Below are positions 17,615 to 26,470 of a DNA stretch of 64,000 nt, piece by piece. A program made the position numbers and the translations under genes. The stretch is from Hymenobacter wooponensis (GTDB lineage Bacteria; Bacteroidota; Bacteroidia; Cytophagales; Hymenobacteraceae), in NCBI RefSeq assembly GCF_004745865.1, contig NZ_SRKZ01000004.1, positions 310,001 through 374,000 on the forward strand, in the 5' to 3' direction. The stretch's first letter is position 1; every line of letters begins with the position of its first letter. Under the pieces are notes generated by a model. It was not told the DNA's origin and ran no database searches. It saw only the letters and a list, made by a program, of their open reading frames with translations.

Positions 17615-17642
17615 CCGAAATCGGTTACGGTACCGATTTCGG
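17615..17642. promoter_or_regulatory. Candidate LacI-type operator upstream of susC
   Basis: A perfect inverted repeat, ccgaaatcggt (17615-17625) and accgatttcgg (17632-17642), is separated by 6 bases. It lies 106 bases before the susC start, in the gap shared with the divergent LacI gene. Its symmetry and position fit a LacI-family operator; binding itself is inferred. Confidence 0.7.
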
Positions 17643-17747
17643 TTTAAAGTACAAACTTTTCCAAAGCTTACGCCCTGGTTTTGTTGATGTTAAAGCTGCA
17701 CCTTTAATCAGACAGGCAGTTTTATTCCCACCAAACCCCACTCTATT

Positions 17748-20741
17748 ATGTCATCATCTCTACAGATTAGGTCTGGCCTCCTAGTCGTGTTTCTGGCTTT
17801 AGCCGGTAACGCCTTGGGGCAAGGCATCATCCGAGGCACAGTAGCAGAGGCAAATGGCTCACCCGTTGTGGGCGCCACCGTCCTGATTAAGGGTACTACC
17901 ACGGCATCTCCTACTGATGCAACCGGCCAGTTCCAATTGAGCATAGCTCCTGGCACCCACGAAGTGGTTGTTTCCTCGGTCGGTTACAAAGCCCAGACAC
18001 GATCCGTCACCGTTGGCGCCACTCCGGTGACGTTGAACATTACGCTGGCCGAAGACTCCCAAGCCCTGAGTGAGGTAGTGGTAACCGGCTACGGCACAGC
18101 CCGCAAGCAGGATGTAACTGGTGCGGTGGCAGTAGTTGGCGAGAAAGAATTTAACCGGGGCACCTTCACCTCGCCCGACCAGCTTATTCAGGGTCGCGTA
18201 TCGGGGGTGCAGGTTAGCAACAACAGCGGTCAGCCGGGCGGGCCAGCCACTATCCGGATTCGGGGCAACTCCGCCGTGACGGGCACCGGCCAGCCGCTTT
18301 ACGTGGTGGATGGCGTGCCGCTCGACGGGCGCACCGCCCGACCTGGCCTAGTGGCCTCTGCTGATGTGGGCACCGGAGCCGACAGCAATCCGCTCAACTT
18401 TCTAAACCCCGACGATATTGAGTCTCTGACGGTACTGAAGGATGCTTCTGCTACGGCCATCTACGGCTCTCGGGCAGCCTATGGTGTGGTACTCATTACC
18501 ACCAAAAAGGGCAAATCAGGGGCTCCAACCCTGAGTGTGGGTGTGTCGGGCGGTTTCTCCACCTTATTGCGCCGGCCCGAATTTCTTGATGCAGGCCAGT
18601 ATCGGGAGGCCATCACCTACTACGGAGCGCCGGCCACCAACGACAAGGGGGGCGATGTGGATGCGCTCAAGGAAATTCTGCGGACCGGCTATTTGCAAAA
18701 TTACAACGTGGCCATGAGCGGCGGCGGCGAAACCGGCCGCTACCGCCTCTCGCTGGGCTACCTCGACCAAGATGGTATAGTGCGTAAAACTGGTTTTAAG
18801 AAGTACAGCGCTAACCTCTCCACAAACCTGCAATTTCTGGAAAGCAGGAAGCTGGGTATGGACATCAATATTGCCACGAGCCAGTTCCGCGAAGAGTTAG
18901 CCAACATTACCACTGACGCCGGGTACCGCGGCAGCCTCATTGGGCAGGCTCTGCAATGGAACCCTACCCAGCCTCTGCGCAACCCCGATGGGTCGCTCTT
19001 CATCCAGTCGGGCGACGTGGTGAACCCACTGGCGGCCCAGGAGCTCTACAACGACAACTCCCGGGTGAATACAGTGCTAGCCAGTATTGCGCCTTCGTTT
19101 AAGTTTACTGACTGGCTCCAGTACCGGATGCAGTTGAGCGTAAACTATAACAGCGGCGAGCGGCGCACTTCCATCGACCAGCGCCTGATCAACTACCCCG
19201 GCATCGAAAACCAGGGCTTCGCCAGCATCAGCAACAATGAGCTGACAACCCAGCAAATTGCCCACACGCTCAGCCTCAATAAGAGCCTGACTACCAGTAT
19301 AAACCTGAATGCAGTAGTTGGCTACGAGTATACCAAATTCTCGAACCTGGGCTCCAACGTGAATGCGTACGGCAACCCCGCTACGGGAGGCTTCGGAAAC
19401 TTTGGCCTCGACTACACCGACTACATTCAGACGTCGGCTACCGGGTCCCGCAATGTCTCGTCGTTCAATGATCCAACGTCGGAGCTGCAATCGTTATTTG
19501 GGCGGGCCATTTTCAATATCAAGGACCGTTACATACTGACTGGCACCATACGACGTGATGCGAGCAGCAAGTTTGGCCGTAATAACCGGGCAGGCTATTT
19601 CCCCTCGTTTGCAGTGGCCTGGGATCTGAGCCAGGAGGCCTTTTTTCCGGCTGAGCAGCTCTCCCAACTCAAACTGCGGGCGGGCTACGGCCTCACCGGA
19701 AACCAGGAGTTTCCGGCAGGTGCAGCCCAGGACCGCTTTGAGGTGCGCGACAACGGAGCACAAATCCCGCTTAATAGCCGCAATGAGAATTTGAAGTGGC
19801 AGTCGGACCGCCAGTTTAACGTCGGCATCGACATTGGGGCCTTCAACAACCGCTTCACCTTTACGGCCGATTACTTCAATAAAACTACCACCGACATTCT
19901 GTTCCCTACCGTGCCAGGGCAGCCGGCGCCACAGGTACAAGCCATCTTCTGGGATAACCTCGACGGCAAAATTGTGAACAAAGGTGTAGAACTGGCGCTA
20001 GGCACTACCCTGGTGAGAAGTGATAAAGCGGAGGTAGGCTTCAATGCCAATGCCACCTTTATTCGCAACGAAGTAAAAGACTTAGTAGGGGCCGATATTA
20101 TTACGGGAGCTATTAACGGGCAGGGCCTGTCGGGCTCCACTTCGCAGCTCATCCGTAACGGATACCCCATTAATGCTTTTTTCCTGCCTCAGTACAACGG
20201 CCTCAATGAGCAGGGATTATCCAATCCCTTGGACCTCGCAAACCCGGTGTATGCGGGCAGCCCAAACCCTCGCACGCTGCTGGGTTTAAGCGCCAATGCC
20301 CGCTATGGCAAACTATCACTGGTAGCCAACATGACCGGCGTTTTTGGCCAATACATCTACAACAACACGCTTAACGCGGTGGGCAACGTGGGACAAATCG
20401 GGGCAGGGAAAAATATCGCGCTGTCCACGTTTGAAAACTCGATCAAAGAATCAATCGGCAACCCAGCAGCGGCCACCACGCGCTACCTGGAAAAGGGAAA
20501 CTACCTGAAGATGTCTAACCTCACCCTGGCCTACAGCTTTGGCGACGTGGGCAGTTTCGTGAAGGGGGCCCGGATTTATGCCACTGGGCAGAATCTGTTC
20601 GTGATTACCAAGTATGATGGGTTTGATCCAGAAATCAATACCGTAAAGCGAGGAGCCAATCAAGTGCCTTCCGTTGGAATTGACTATCTGCCTTATCCCA
20701 GTGCCCGCACCTTCACGTTCGGCGTCAACTTCTCTCTGTAG
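17748..20741 (+). CDS. SusC/RagA-family TonB-dependent outer-membrane transporter
   Basis: The 997-residue protein has a signal peptide (ending GNALGQ), an N-terminal carboxypeptidase-regulatory-like domain ('IRGTVAEANGSPVVGATVLI', about 26-105), the SusC plug signature 'LSEVVVTGYGTARKQDVTGA', 'YVVDGVPLDGR' and 'DASATAIYGSRAAYGVVLIT', then a 22-strand barrel ending in Phe-type 'TFTFGVNFSL'. It imports oligosaccharides across the outer membrane using TonB energy, capped by the SusD lipoprotein encoded 19 bases downstream. With the neighbouring GH13, GH65 and GH100 genes its cargo is probably a short alpha-glucan, alpha-glucoside or sucrose. It is first in its operon and follows the candidate LacI operator. 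Confidence 0.96.
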   Translation: MSSSLQIRSGLLVVFLALAGNALGQGIIRGTVAEANGSPVVGATVLIKGTTTASPTDATGQFQLSIAPGTHEVVVSSVGYKAQTRSVTVGATPVTLNITLAEDSQALSEVVVTGYGTARKQDVTGAVAVVGEKEFNRGTFTSPDQLIQGRVSGVQVSNNSGQPGGPATIRIRGNSAVTGTGQPLYVVDGVPLDGRTARPGLVASADVGTGADSNPLNFLNPDDIESLTVLKDASATAIYGSRAAYGVVLITTKKGKSGAPTLSVGVSGGFSTLLRRPEFLDAGQYREAITYYGAPATNDKGGDVDALKEILRTGYLQNYNVAMSGGGETGRYRLSLGYLDQDGIVRKTGFKKYSANLSTNLQFLESRKLGMDINIATSQFREELANITTDAGYRGSLIGQALQWNPTQPLRNPDGSLFIQSGDVVNPLAAQELYNDNSRVNTVLASIAPSFKFTDWLQYRMQLSVNYNSGERRTSIDQRLINYPGIENQGFASISNNELTTQQIAHTLSLNKSLTTSINLNAVVGYEYTKFSNLGSNVNAYGNPATGGFGNFGLDYTDYIQTSATGSRNVSSFNDPTSELQSLFGRAIFNIKDRYILTGTIRRDASSKFGRNNRAGYFPSFAVAWDLSQEAFFPAEQLSQLKLRAGYGLTGNQEFPAGAAQDRFEVRDNGAQIPLNSRNENLKWQSDRQFNVGIDIGAFNNRFTFTADYFNKTTTDILFPTVPGQPAPQVQAIFWDNLDGKIVNKGVELALGTTLVRSDKAEVGFNANATFIRNEVKDLVGADIITGAINGQGLSGSTSQLIRNGYPINAFFLPQYNGLNEQGLSNPLDLANPVYAGSPNPRTLLGLSANARYGKLSLVANMTGVFGQYIYNNTLNAVGNVGQIGAGKNIALSTFENSIKESIGNPAAATTRYLEKGNYLKMSNLTLAYSFGDVGSFVKGARIYATGQNLFVITKYDGFDPEINTVKRGANQVPSVGIDYLPYPSARTFTFGVNFSL

Positions 20742-20760
20742 CCTCTAATTTATTCCCACC

Positions 20761-22326
20761 ATGAACTACACTAAGATTGTTTGTGCGGCCGCCGTCCTGG
20801 CGTTGCTCCAGGTGGCTAGCAGCTGCGAGCTCAATGAAACTTTGCAAGGCCAGTTGTCGCTTAATCAGATTCCTAAAGGCGACCCAGCAGCGCTGCTGCA
20901 AGGTGTATATAATGCCCAACGCGACCCAATTCAAGGCCACGTAAGCGTGTTTGCTTTGCAGGAGGTGTCTACGGACTCCCGCATTATGCCCACCCGTGGG
21001 CCAGACTGGGATGATAATGGCAAGTGGCGCGCCCTCTACAACCACACCTGGGACCCCAACAACGAGCGGGTGCGTGATACCTTTAACCAGTTGGAAGGCA
21101 TCATTTTCGCCTCCACCGACCTGCTGCGCTTCGACCCAACGGTGCAGCAGCAAGCTGAATCTCGGTTTTTGCGGGCTTGGGCTACCTTTCTGCTCCTAGA
21201 CCTCTACGACCAAGTACTGTACCGTGAACCAGGCGGAGCTTTGAACGAATTGGCCAAGGTGCGCAAGGGAACTGAGGCCCTCGACTTTATTGTGAGTGAG
21301 CTTAATGCCATTCAGAAAGACCTGCCCGACGGACCGGCCGGCAAGGCTAACAAGGACGCCGCCCGGGTGCTGCTGATGAAGTGCTACCTCAACAAAGGGG
21401 TGTACGCCAACCGCCAGGCGCCCACCTTCGCCGCAGCCGACATGAACCAGGTGATTACGCTGGCCGACCAGATAATCACCAGCAACAAGTACTCCCTCAC
21501 AAATAACTACTTCGATAATTTCGCGCCCAACAACACGGCTATAGGCCTAGAGAACATCTTCACGCAGCCGAACACTTTCGGCAATGCTGGGCCTACCCGC
21601 GACTTGTGGAAGTTTGTATCGCACTACAACATGCGGCCCGTGGATGGCTACAACGGCCCGGCCGTTCCGGCCTCCCTCTATGACTTGTTTGAGGCCACCG
21701 ACAAGCGCCGCGGACAGGTCTACGATATCCCCGGTGGCCCCGCTAACCCCGGTCGGCGCATCAACGTGGGCTTCCTGATAGGGCAGCAATACAACCTCAT
21801 CACTGATGCGCCTCTCACCACGCGGGGAGGAGCTCCGTTGGCGTTTACCAAGGACATTAACCTTTCTGAAACCGGCGCTGACTTGGAGGCCAAAGGCATT
21901 CGGCCTATCAAGTATCCCGTTGATTATGTAAGCGAAGCCAAGGGCGGCAACGGCTGCGAAAACGACCACGTAACCTTCCGCCTAGCCGACGTGCTGCTGA
22001 TGAAGGCGGAGGCCATCCTGCGGGGTGGCACGGCAACCAGCGCTGGCAGCTACGGCTCCACTGCGCTGGCCATTGTTAACTCGTTACGTACTCACCCTTC
22101 GCGTGGGGCCAGCGCCCTGCCTTCGCTCACCCTCGACATCTTGCTGGATGAGCGGGGCCGGGAGCTCTACAGCGAGTCGTGGCGGCGGAATGATATGATC
22201 CGGTTTGGCAAGTTCTTGGCTGCCCGTAAAGACAAGCCCCAGAGCGACCCGAAATACCTGATTTATCCGATTCCTAAGGCCCAGGCCGACGTGAATTCTA
22301 ATATCACGCAGAACCCCGGCTACTAG
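20761..22326 (+). CDS. SusD/RagB-family glycan-binding lipoprotein
   Basis: The 521-residue lipoprotein has lipobox VASSC (Cys about residue 22). It shows the RagB/SusD pattern: an N-terminal SusD-like domain starting 'GDPAALLQGVYNAQRDP', TPR-like helices ('FLRAWATFLLLDLYDQV', 'DAARVLLMKCYLNKGVYANR') and the conserved C-terminal stretch 'LLDERGRELYSESWRRNDMI' followed by 'YPIPKAQADVNSNITQNPGY'. It sits on the cell surface as the lid of the SusC barrel and binds the incoming glycan. A long stem-loop follows within the 101-base gap before the GH13 gene. Confidence 0.96.
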   Translation: MNYTKIVCAAAVLALLQVASSCELNETLQGQLSLNQIPKGDPAALLQGVYNAQRDPIQGHVSVFALQEVSTDSRIMPTRGPDWDDNGKWRALYNHTWDPNNERVRDTFNQLEGIIFASTDLLRFDPTVQQQAESRFLRAWATFLLLDLYDQVLYREPGGALNELAKVRKGTEALDFIVSELNAIQKDLPDGPAGKANKDAARVLLMKCYLNKGVYANRQAPTFAAADMNQVITLADQIITSNKYSLTNNYFDNFAPNNTAIGLENIFTQPNTFGNAGPTRDLWKFVSHYNMRPVDGYNGPAVPASLYDLFEATDKRRGQVYDIPGGPANPGRRINVGFLIGQQYNLITDAPLTTRGGAPLAFTKDINLSETGADLEAKGIRPIKYPVDYVSEAKGGNGCENDHVTFRLADVLLMKAEAILRGGTATSAGSYGSTALAIVNSLRTHPSRGASALPSLTLDILLDERGRELYSESWRRNDMIRFGKFLAARKDKPQSDPKYLIYPIPKAQADVNSNITQNPGY

Positions 22327-22352
22327 GTCACCTTGCTTCGGCAGCGCTTTAG

Positions 22353-22398
22353 CAGGCCGTTGGTTTCTGCCAACCGGCAGCAGCCAACGGCCTGTTTA
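22353..22398 (+). terminator. Stem-loop between susD and GH13 genes, possible attenuator
   Basis: A perfect 11-bp stem (22353-22363 with 22384-22394, arm caggccgttgg) encloses a second 5-bp hairpin (ctgcc 22367-22371 with ggcag 22376-22380). The tail is short (tttag). Placed between susD and the first enzyme gene, it may cause partial termination or mRNA processing, giving more SusCD than enzymes. Confidence 0.55.
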
Positions 22399-22427
22399 GT
22401 GCAGCCCGCAGCCCCACAGCCTTCCTG

Positions 22428-24224
22428 ATGAAGAGAACTGCTACGAACCTGCTCAAAACAGCGGCGCTGGTATTGGTGGGCCTGTCTGCGGCGTGCAACC
22501 AAACCGCCAAAACAGACCAGTCCGCTGCCACCTCGCCCACTGCCAGCGCAGCCGCCAATACCGCGGCGCTAGGCAAAAAACCGGGCTGGTGGAAGGAAAC
22601 CGTGGTGTACCAGATTTACCCGCGCAGCTTTCAGGACAGCAATGGCGACGGTGAAGGAGACCTGAAGGGCATCATCTCCAGGCTTGATTACCTGAAAAGC
22701 TTGGGCGTGGGCACTGTGTGGCTCAACCCCATTTACGCCTCCCCCAACGACGACAGCGGCTACGACATCTCCGACTACCGCCGCATCCAGCCCGCTTTCG
22801 GCACGATGCAAGATTTTGATGACCTGCTGAAAGGCCTACACCAGCGGGGAATCAAGCTGGTGATGGATTTGGTGGTGAACCACAGCAGTGACGAGCACGA
22901 GTGGTTTAAGCAGGCACGCAGCTCCCGCACCAACCCCTACCGCAACTACTACCACTGGTGGCCCGCCGAGAAAGGTAAGCCCACGCCCCGCTGGAGCTTT
23001 TTCGATGTAAACAGCGACGCCTGGCGCTATGACTCACTCACCAACTCTTACTACCTGCATTACTTCTCGCGCAAGCAGCCTGACCTGAACTGGGAAAACC
23101 CCAAGCTGCGCCAGGAGGTGTACGCCCTGATGCGCTTTTGGCTGGATAAAGGCATTGATGGGTTTCGGTTGGACGCGTTTCAGTTTGCGTCCAAAGACAC
23201 GCGCTTTCCACCCCTGCCAGCCGGCTACGAGAAGAACATCATAAAGTATTACGGCGGCGGGCCACACCTGCACGACTACCTGCAGGAAATGAACCGTGAA
23301 GTGCTCAGCAAGTACGATGTGATGACCGTGGCCGAAGGCGCCGGTACCGGACCCACCGACGCCATGCTATTCGTGGACCCATCCCGCAAGGAGCTAAACA
23401 TGGCCTACCACTTTGAAGGCGTAGACCTCAGCACCGGCCCGGAGGGGTACAAGCTTACCGACTTCAAACGCGTATATACTCGCTGGGACAGCGCTTTTGC
23501 CCAAAAAGGCTGGCTATCCATCTTCCTGGCCAACCACGACCAGCCCCGGATGGTGAGCAAGTTCGGCGACGACCGGCCCGCGTTCCGGGCGGCCTCGGCC
23601 AAACTGCTCAATACCTTTCTCCTGACCATGCGCGGCACGCCCTACTGCTACAACGGCGACGAGCTGGGCATGAGCAACATTGGCTTCACTGATATTGCTG
23701 ACTACCGGGATGTGGCCACCCGCAACGGGTACCAGCAGGTGAAAAACCAGGGCGGCGACCTGGCCGCTTTCCTGGCTACGGCTCGGCGCACCGCCCGCGA
23801 CAATGGCCGCACGCCTTTTCAGTGGGATGCCACCGCCAATGCAGGCTTTACCACGAGCACGCCCTGGCTGAAAGTAAACCCCAACTACCGCGAGATTAAC
23901 GCGGCGGCCGAGGATAAAGACCCGAACTCAGTGCTCAACTACTTCCGCAAAGCCATGGCCCTGCGCAAGGCGCACCAGGTGCTGCTGACTGGCAACTACC
24001 AGCTTCTGGACGAGCCCAATCCGCACATTTACGCTTACACTCGCTCCCTAGGCCAGGAGCAGGTGCTGGTCGTGCTCAATTTCACTTCGGTAAAACGCCG
24101 CTGGCCACTGCCCATTGGCACCGAAATTTCGGGGCAGCCCTGGCTAAATAATTACCCTACGTTTGCCGCGGCCACCACCCTCGCCCTGGAGCCCTGGCAG
24201 GCTCTGGTGCTGCCGTTGCGCTAG
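22428..24224 (+). CDS. GH13 alpha-glucosidase/alpha-amylase-type lipoprotein
   Basis: The 598-residue protein has lipobox LSAAC (Cys about residue 23) and a short Thr/Ala linker. The GH13 barrel starts 'VVYQIYPRSFQDSNGDGEGD', the oligo-1,6-/alpha-glucosidase signature. Conserved regions are 'DLVVNHSSDEHEWF' (I), 'GFRLDAFQF' (II, nucleophile about D249), 'VAEGAG' (III, acid/base about E303) and 'FLANHDQPR' (IV, about D371). The C-terminal beta domain is present. Members hydrolyse or rearrange maltose, isomaltose, trehalose or sucrose-type links. Ala follows the nucleophile where 1,6-specific enzymes often have Val, which hints at alpha-1,4-like specificity but is weak evidence. A surface or periplasm-facing anchor is inferred. 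Confidence 0.93.
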   Translation: MKRTATNLLKTAALVLVGLSAACNQTAKTDQSAATSPTASAAANTAALGKKPGWWKETVVYQIYPRSFQDSNGDGEGDLKGIISRLDYLKSLGVGTVWLNPIYASPNDDSGYDISDYRRIQPAFGTMQDFDDLLKGLHQRGIKLVMDLVVNHSSDEHEWFKQARSSRTNPYRNYYHWWPAEKGKPTPRWSFFDVNSDAWRYDSLTNSYYLHYFSRKQPDLNWENPKLRQEVYALMRFWLDKGIDGFRLDAFQFASKDTRFPPLPAGYEKNIIKYYGGGPHLHDYLQEMNREVLSKYDVMTVAEGAGTGPTDAMLFVDPSRKELNMAYHFEGVDLSTGPEGYKLTDFKRVYTRWDSAFAQKGWLSIFLANHDQPRMVSKFGDDRPAFRAASAKLLNTFLLTMRGTPYCYNGDELGMSNIGFTDIADYRDVATRNGYQQVKNQGGDLAAFLATARRTARDNGRTPFQWDATANAGFTTSTPWLKVNPNYREINAAAEDKDPNSVLNYFRKAMALRKAHQVLLTGNYQLLDEPNPHIYAYTRSLGQEQVLVVLNFTSVKRRWPLPIGTEISGQPWLNNYPTFAAATTLALEPWQALVLPLR

Positions 24225-24261
24225 GCCACCCGCTACTTCCCACTTCCTACTTCCCCACCCT

Positions 24262-26304
24262 TTGAAATATCTGTTTCTAGCCACTGCGCTCTTCCTGACA
24301 GTTGCCCGATCTGCCGCTGCCCAAACGGCGCCCGACCCGTGGCGCCTGTCGGCCGGCCAGATTGACCCCAAGAACTACTACGGCGTGACGGTGGCCAATG
24401 GAATGCTAGGCATTGTGTCGTCGGCGGAGCCGTTTCAGGTAAAGAGTGTGGTGCTGGCCGGGGCCTACGACCAGTATGGGCGGGGCCGGGTGAGTAACTT
24501 TCTCAATAGCTTCAATCTGCTGAACATGTATCTGGAGGTAGATGGCCGCCGCCTTTCGGGCAAGGATGCCAGCAACTTCCGCCAGCAGCTAGACATGCAA
24601 CGGGCCAGCTTCACCACCACGTTTGACTACCAGGACAAGGCAACCATCAGTTATACCTATTATACCCTGCGCCACCTGCCCTTTACGGCCCTGCTGGACG
24701 TTGCCATCACGGCAAAAAAGGACCTGAACCTGACGGCCGCCAGCGTGCTGGAAACGCCCGATGCCCTCCGCGACGCGCAGAACTATTACAACGAGATTGA
24801 TCGGCCCCACGTCACGCTCAGCCTGCTTACGTCCTCGGCCCGGAGCCCCACGGGCAAGATGCAGCTGTGCGCTTCCAATACATTCTTGTTTGGGGAAGCG
24901 CACGGGCAGGAGCCCAACGTGATTCATGAAATGTGGGACAACAACATGCACTTGATGAAGTTTGGCAAGCAGCTGAAAGCGGGCCAAACCTACTCCTACG
25001 CCGTGGCCGGCTCGTCCATCACATCCAGCCACCACCCCGATCCGCTCAACGAGGCCGAGCGGCTCACCATTTTTGCCCGCCTCGAAGGTAAGGACCGGTT
25101 ACTGGCCTACCACACCAAAGCGTGGCAGGAACTCTGGAAAAGCGACATTCAGATTGAGGGCGATGCCCAGGCCCAGCAAGACGTGCACAGCATGCTGTAT
25201 CACCTCTACAGCTTCTCCAGGGCGGACACCGAGTTTTCTCCTTCGCCCATGGGCCTCTCGGGGTTGGGCTACAACGGGCACGTGTTCTGGGACACCGATG
25301 TGTGGATGTTTCCGGCCCTGCTGGTGCTGCACCCAGATATTGCCAAATCGTTGCTAGAGTACCGCTTCCAGCGGTTGGAGCCCGCCCGCCGCAACGCCTT
25401 CGCCCACGGCTACCAGGGTGCCCAGTACCCCTGGGAGAGTGCCGATACGGGCGTGGAGGAAACACCAGTGTGGGCCCTGAGCGGGCCCTTCGAGCACCAT
25501 ATTTCAGCTTGCGTGGCGCTGGCAGCCTGGCAGTACTACTGCGTGACCCAGGACAAGGAGTGGCTGCGCGAGAAGGGCTACCCCATTTTATCAGCCACCG
25601 CCGATTTTTGGGCTAGCCGGGTAGAGCGCAACGGCCTAGGCCACTACGATATCAAGAATGTGGTGGCGGCCGATGAGTGGGCCGAAAACGTAGATAACGA
25701 TGCTTTCACCAATGCCGCGGCTCAAGTAAACCTGCGCAATGCGGCGGCCGCCGCCAAGCTGCTGGGCCTGAAAGCCAACCCCGACTGGCTGCACGTGGCC
25801 CAGAACATCCCAATTCTGAAGCTGCCCGACGGCACCACTCAGGAGCACGCCAGCTACAAGGGTGAGGGAATAAAGCAAGGCGACGTAAACCTCCTGGCCT
25901 ACCCGCTGGGCGTCATCACCGACCCGGCCCAGATTCGGAAAGACCTGGCCTACTACGAAACCCGGGTACCTACCGAAGGCACGCCCGCCATGACTCAGGC
26001 CATTTTCGCGCTGCTCTACTCCCGCCTCGGCAACGCCGACAAGGCCCAGCACTTCTTCCAGGATGCTTACCTCCCCAATCTGCTGCCACCCTTCCGCGTC
26101 ATTGCTGAAACCAAGGGTGGCACCAACCCCTACTTTGCTACTGGGGCGGGCGGGGTATTGCAAGCCGTCATGATGGGCTTTGGTGGCCTGGAAATAACAC
26201 CTAGTGGCCTAGCCCAACGCAAAACCACCCTGCCCACCGGCTGGAAATCAGTGCGCATCACGGGGGCCGGGCCGCAACGCAAAACCTACTCTGTGACGCG
26301 GTAA
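24262..26304 (+). CDS. GH65 alpha-glucosidase-like enzyme, exported (kojibiose hydrolase-like)
   Basis: About 680 residues if translation starts at the TTG at 24262. That start gives a signal peptide (LKYLFLATALFLTVARSAAAQ), whereas the upstream ATG at 24163 would overlap the GH13 gene by 62 bases and add an unrelated leader. GH65 marks include 'GYNGHVFWDTDVWMFPALL' and the general acid in 'ADEWAENVDNDAFTNAAA' (E472). A second Glu in 'IAETKGGTNPYF' (E616) falls where the F. johnsoniae GH65 alpha-1,2-glucosidase is reported to have its base; phosphorylases of the family lack it. With export this favours hydrolysis over phosphorolysis. The reference numbering is from memory. Confidence 0.9.
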   Translation: MKYLFLATALFLTVARSAAAQTAPDPWRLSAGQIDPKNYYGVTVANGMLGIVSSAEPFQVKSVVLAGAYDQYGRGRVSNFLNSFNLLNMYLEVDGRRLSGKDASNFRQQLDMQRASFTTTFDYQDKATISYTYYTLRHLPFTALLDVAITAKKDLNLTAASVLETPDALRDAQNYYNEIDRPHVTLSLLTSSARSPTGKMQLCASNTFLFGEAHGQEPNVIHEMWDNNMHLMKFGKQLKAGQTYSYAVAGSSITSSHHPDPLNEAERLTIFARLEGKDRLLAYHTKAWQELWKSDIQIEGDAQAQQDVHSMLYHLYSFSRADTEFSPSPMGLSGLGYNGHVFWDTDVWMFPALLVLHPDIAKSLLEYRFQRLEPARRNAFAHGYQGAQYPWESADTGVEETPVWALSGPFEHHISACVALAAWQYYCVTQDKEWLREKGYPILSATADFWASRVERNGLGHYDIKNVVAADEWAENVDNDAFTNAAAQVNLRNAAAAAKLLGLKANPDWLHVAQNIPILKLPDGTTQEHASYKGEGIKQGDVNLLAYPLGVITDPAQIRKDLAYYETRVPTEGTPAMTQAIFALLYSRLGNADKAQHFFQDAYLPNLLPPFRVIAETKGGTNPYFATGAGGVLQAVMMGFGGLEITPSGLAQRKTTLPTGWKSVRITGAGPQRKTYSVTR

Positions 26305-26470
26305 GTAAGCCTGAACAAAATGCATCAGCGCCAGCCCATGCCGGCAGCTGATGGTGGGGTGGCAGAACGCCTCGTGGGAAGGGCTGCCTGCCCGTCGCTC
26401 GCTGCAAGGCGGGCGGCGCTTCCTTCCATTCTCCTGCTCCTCCCACGCTACCTGTCCCCACCCAATTTGT

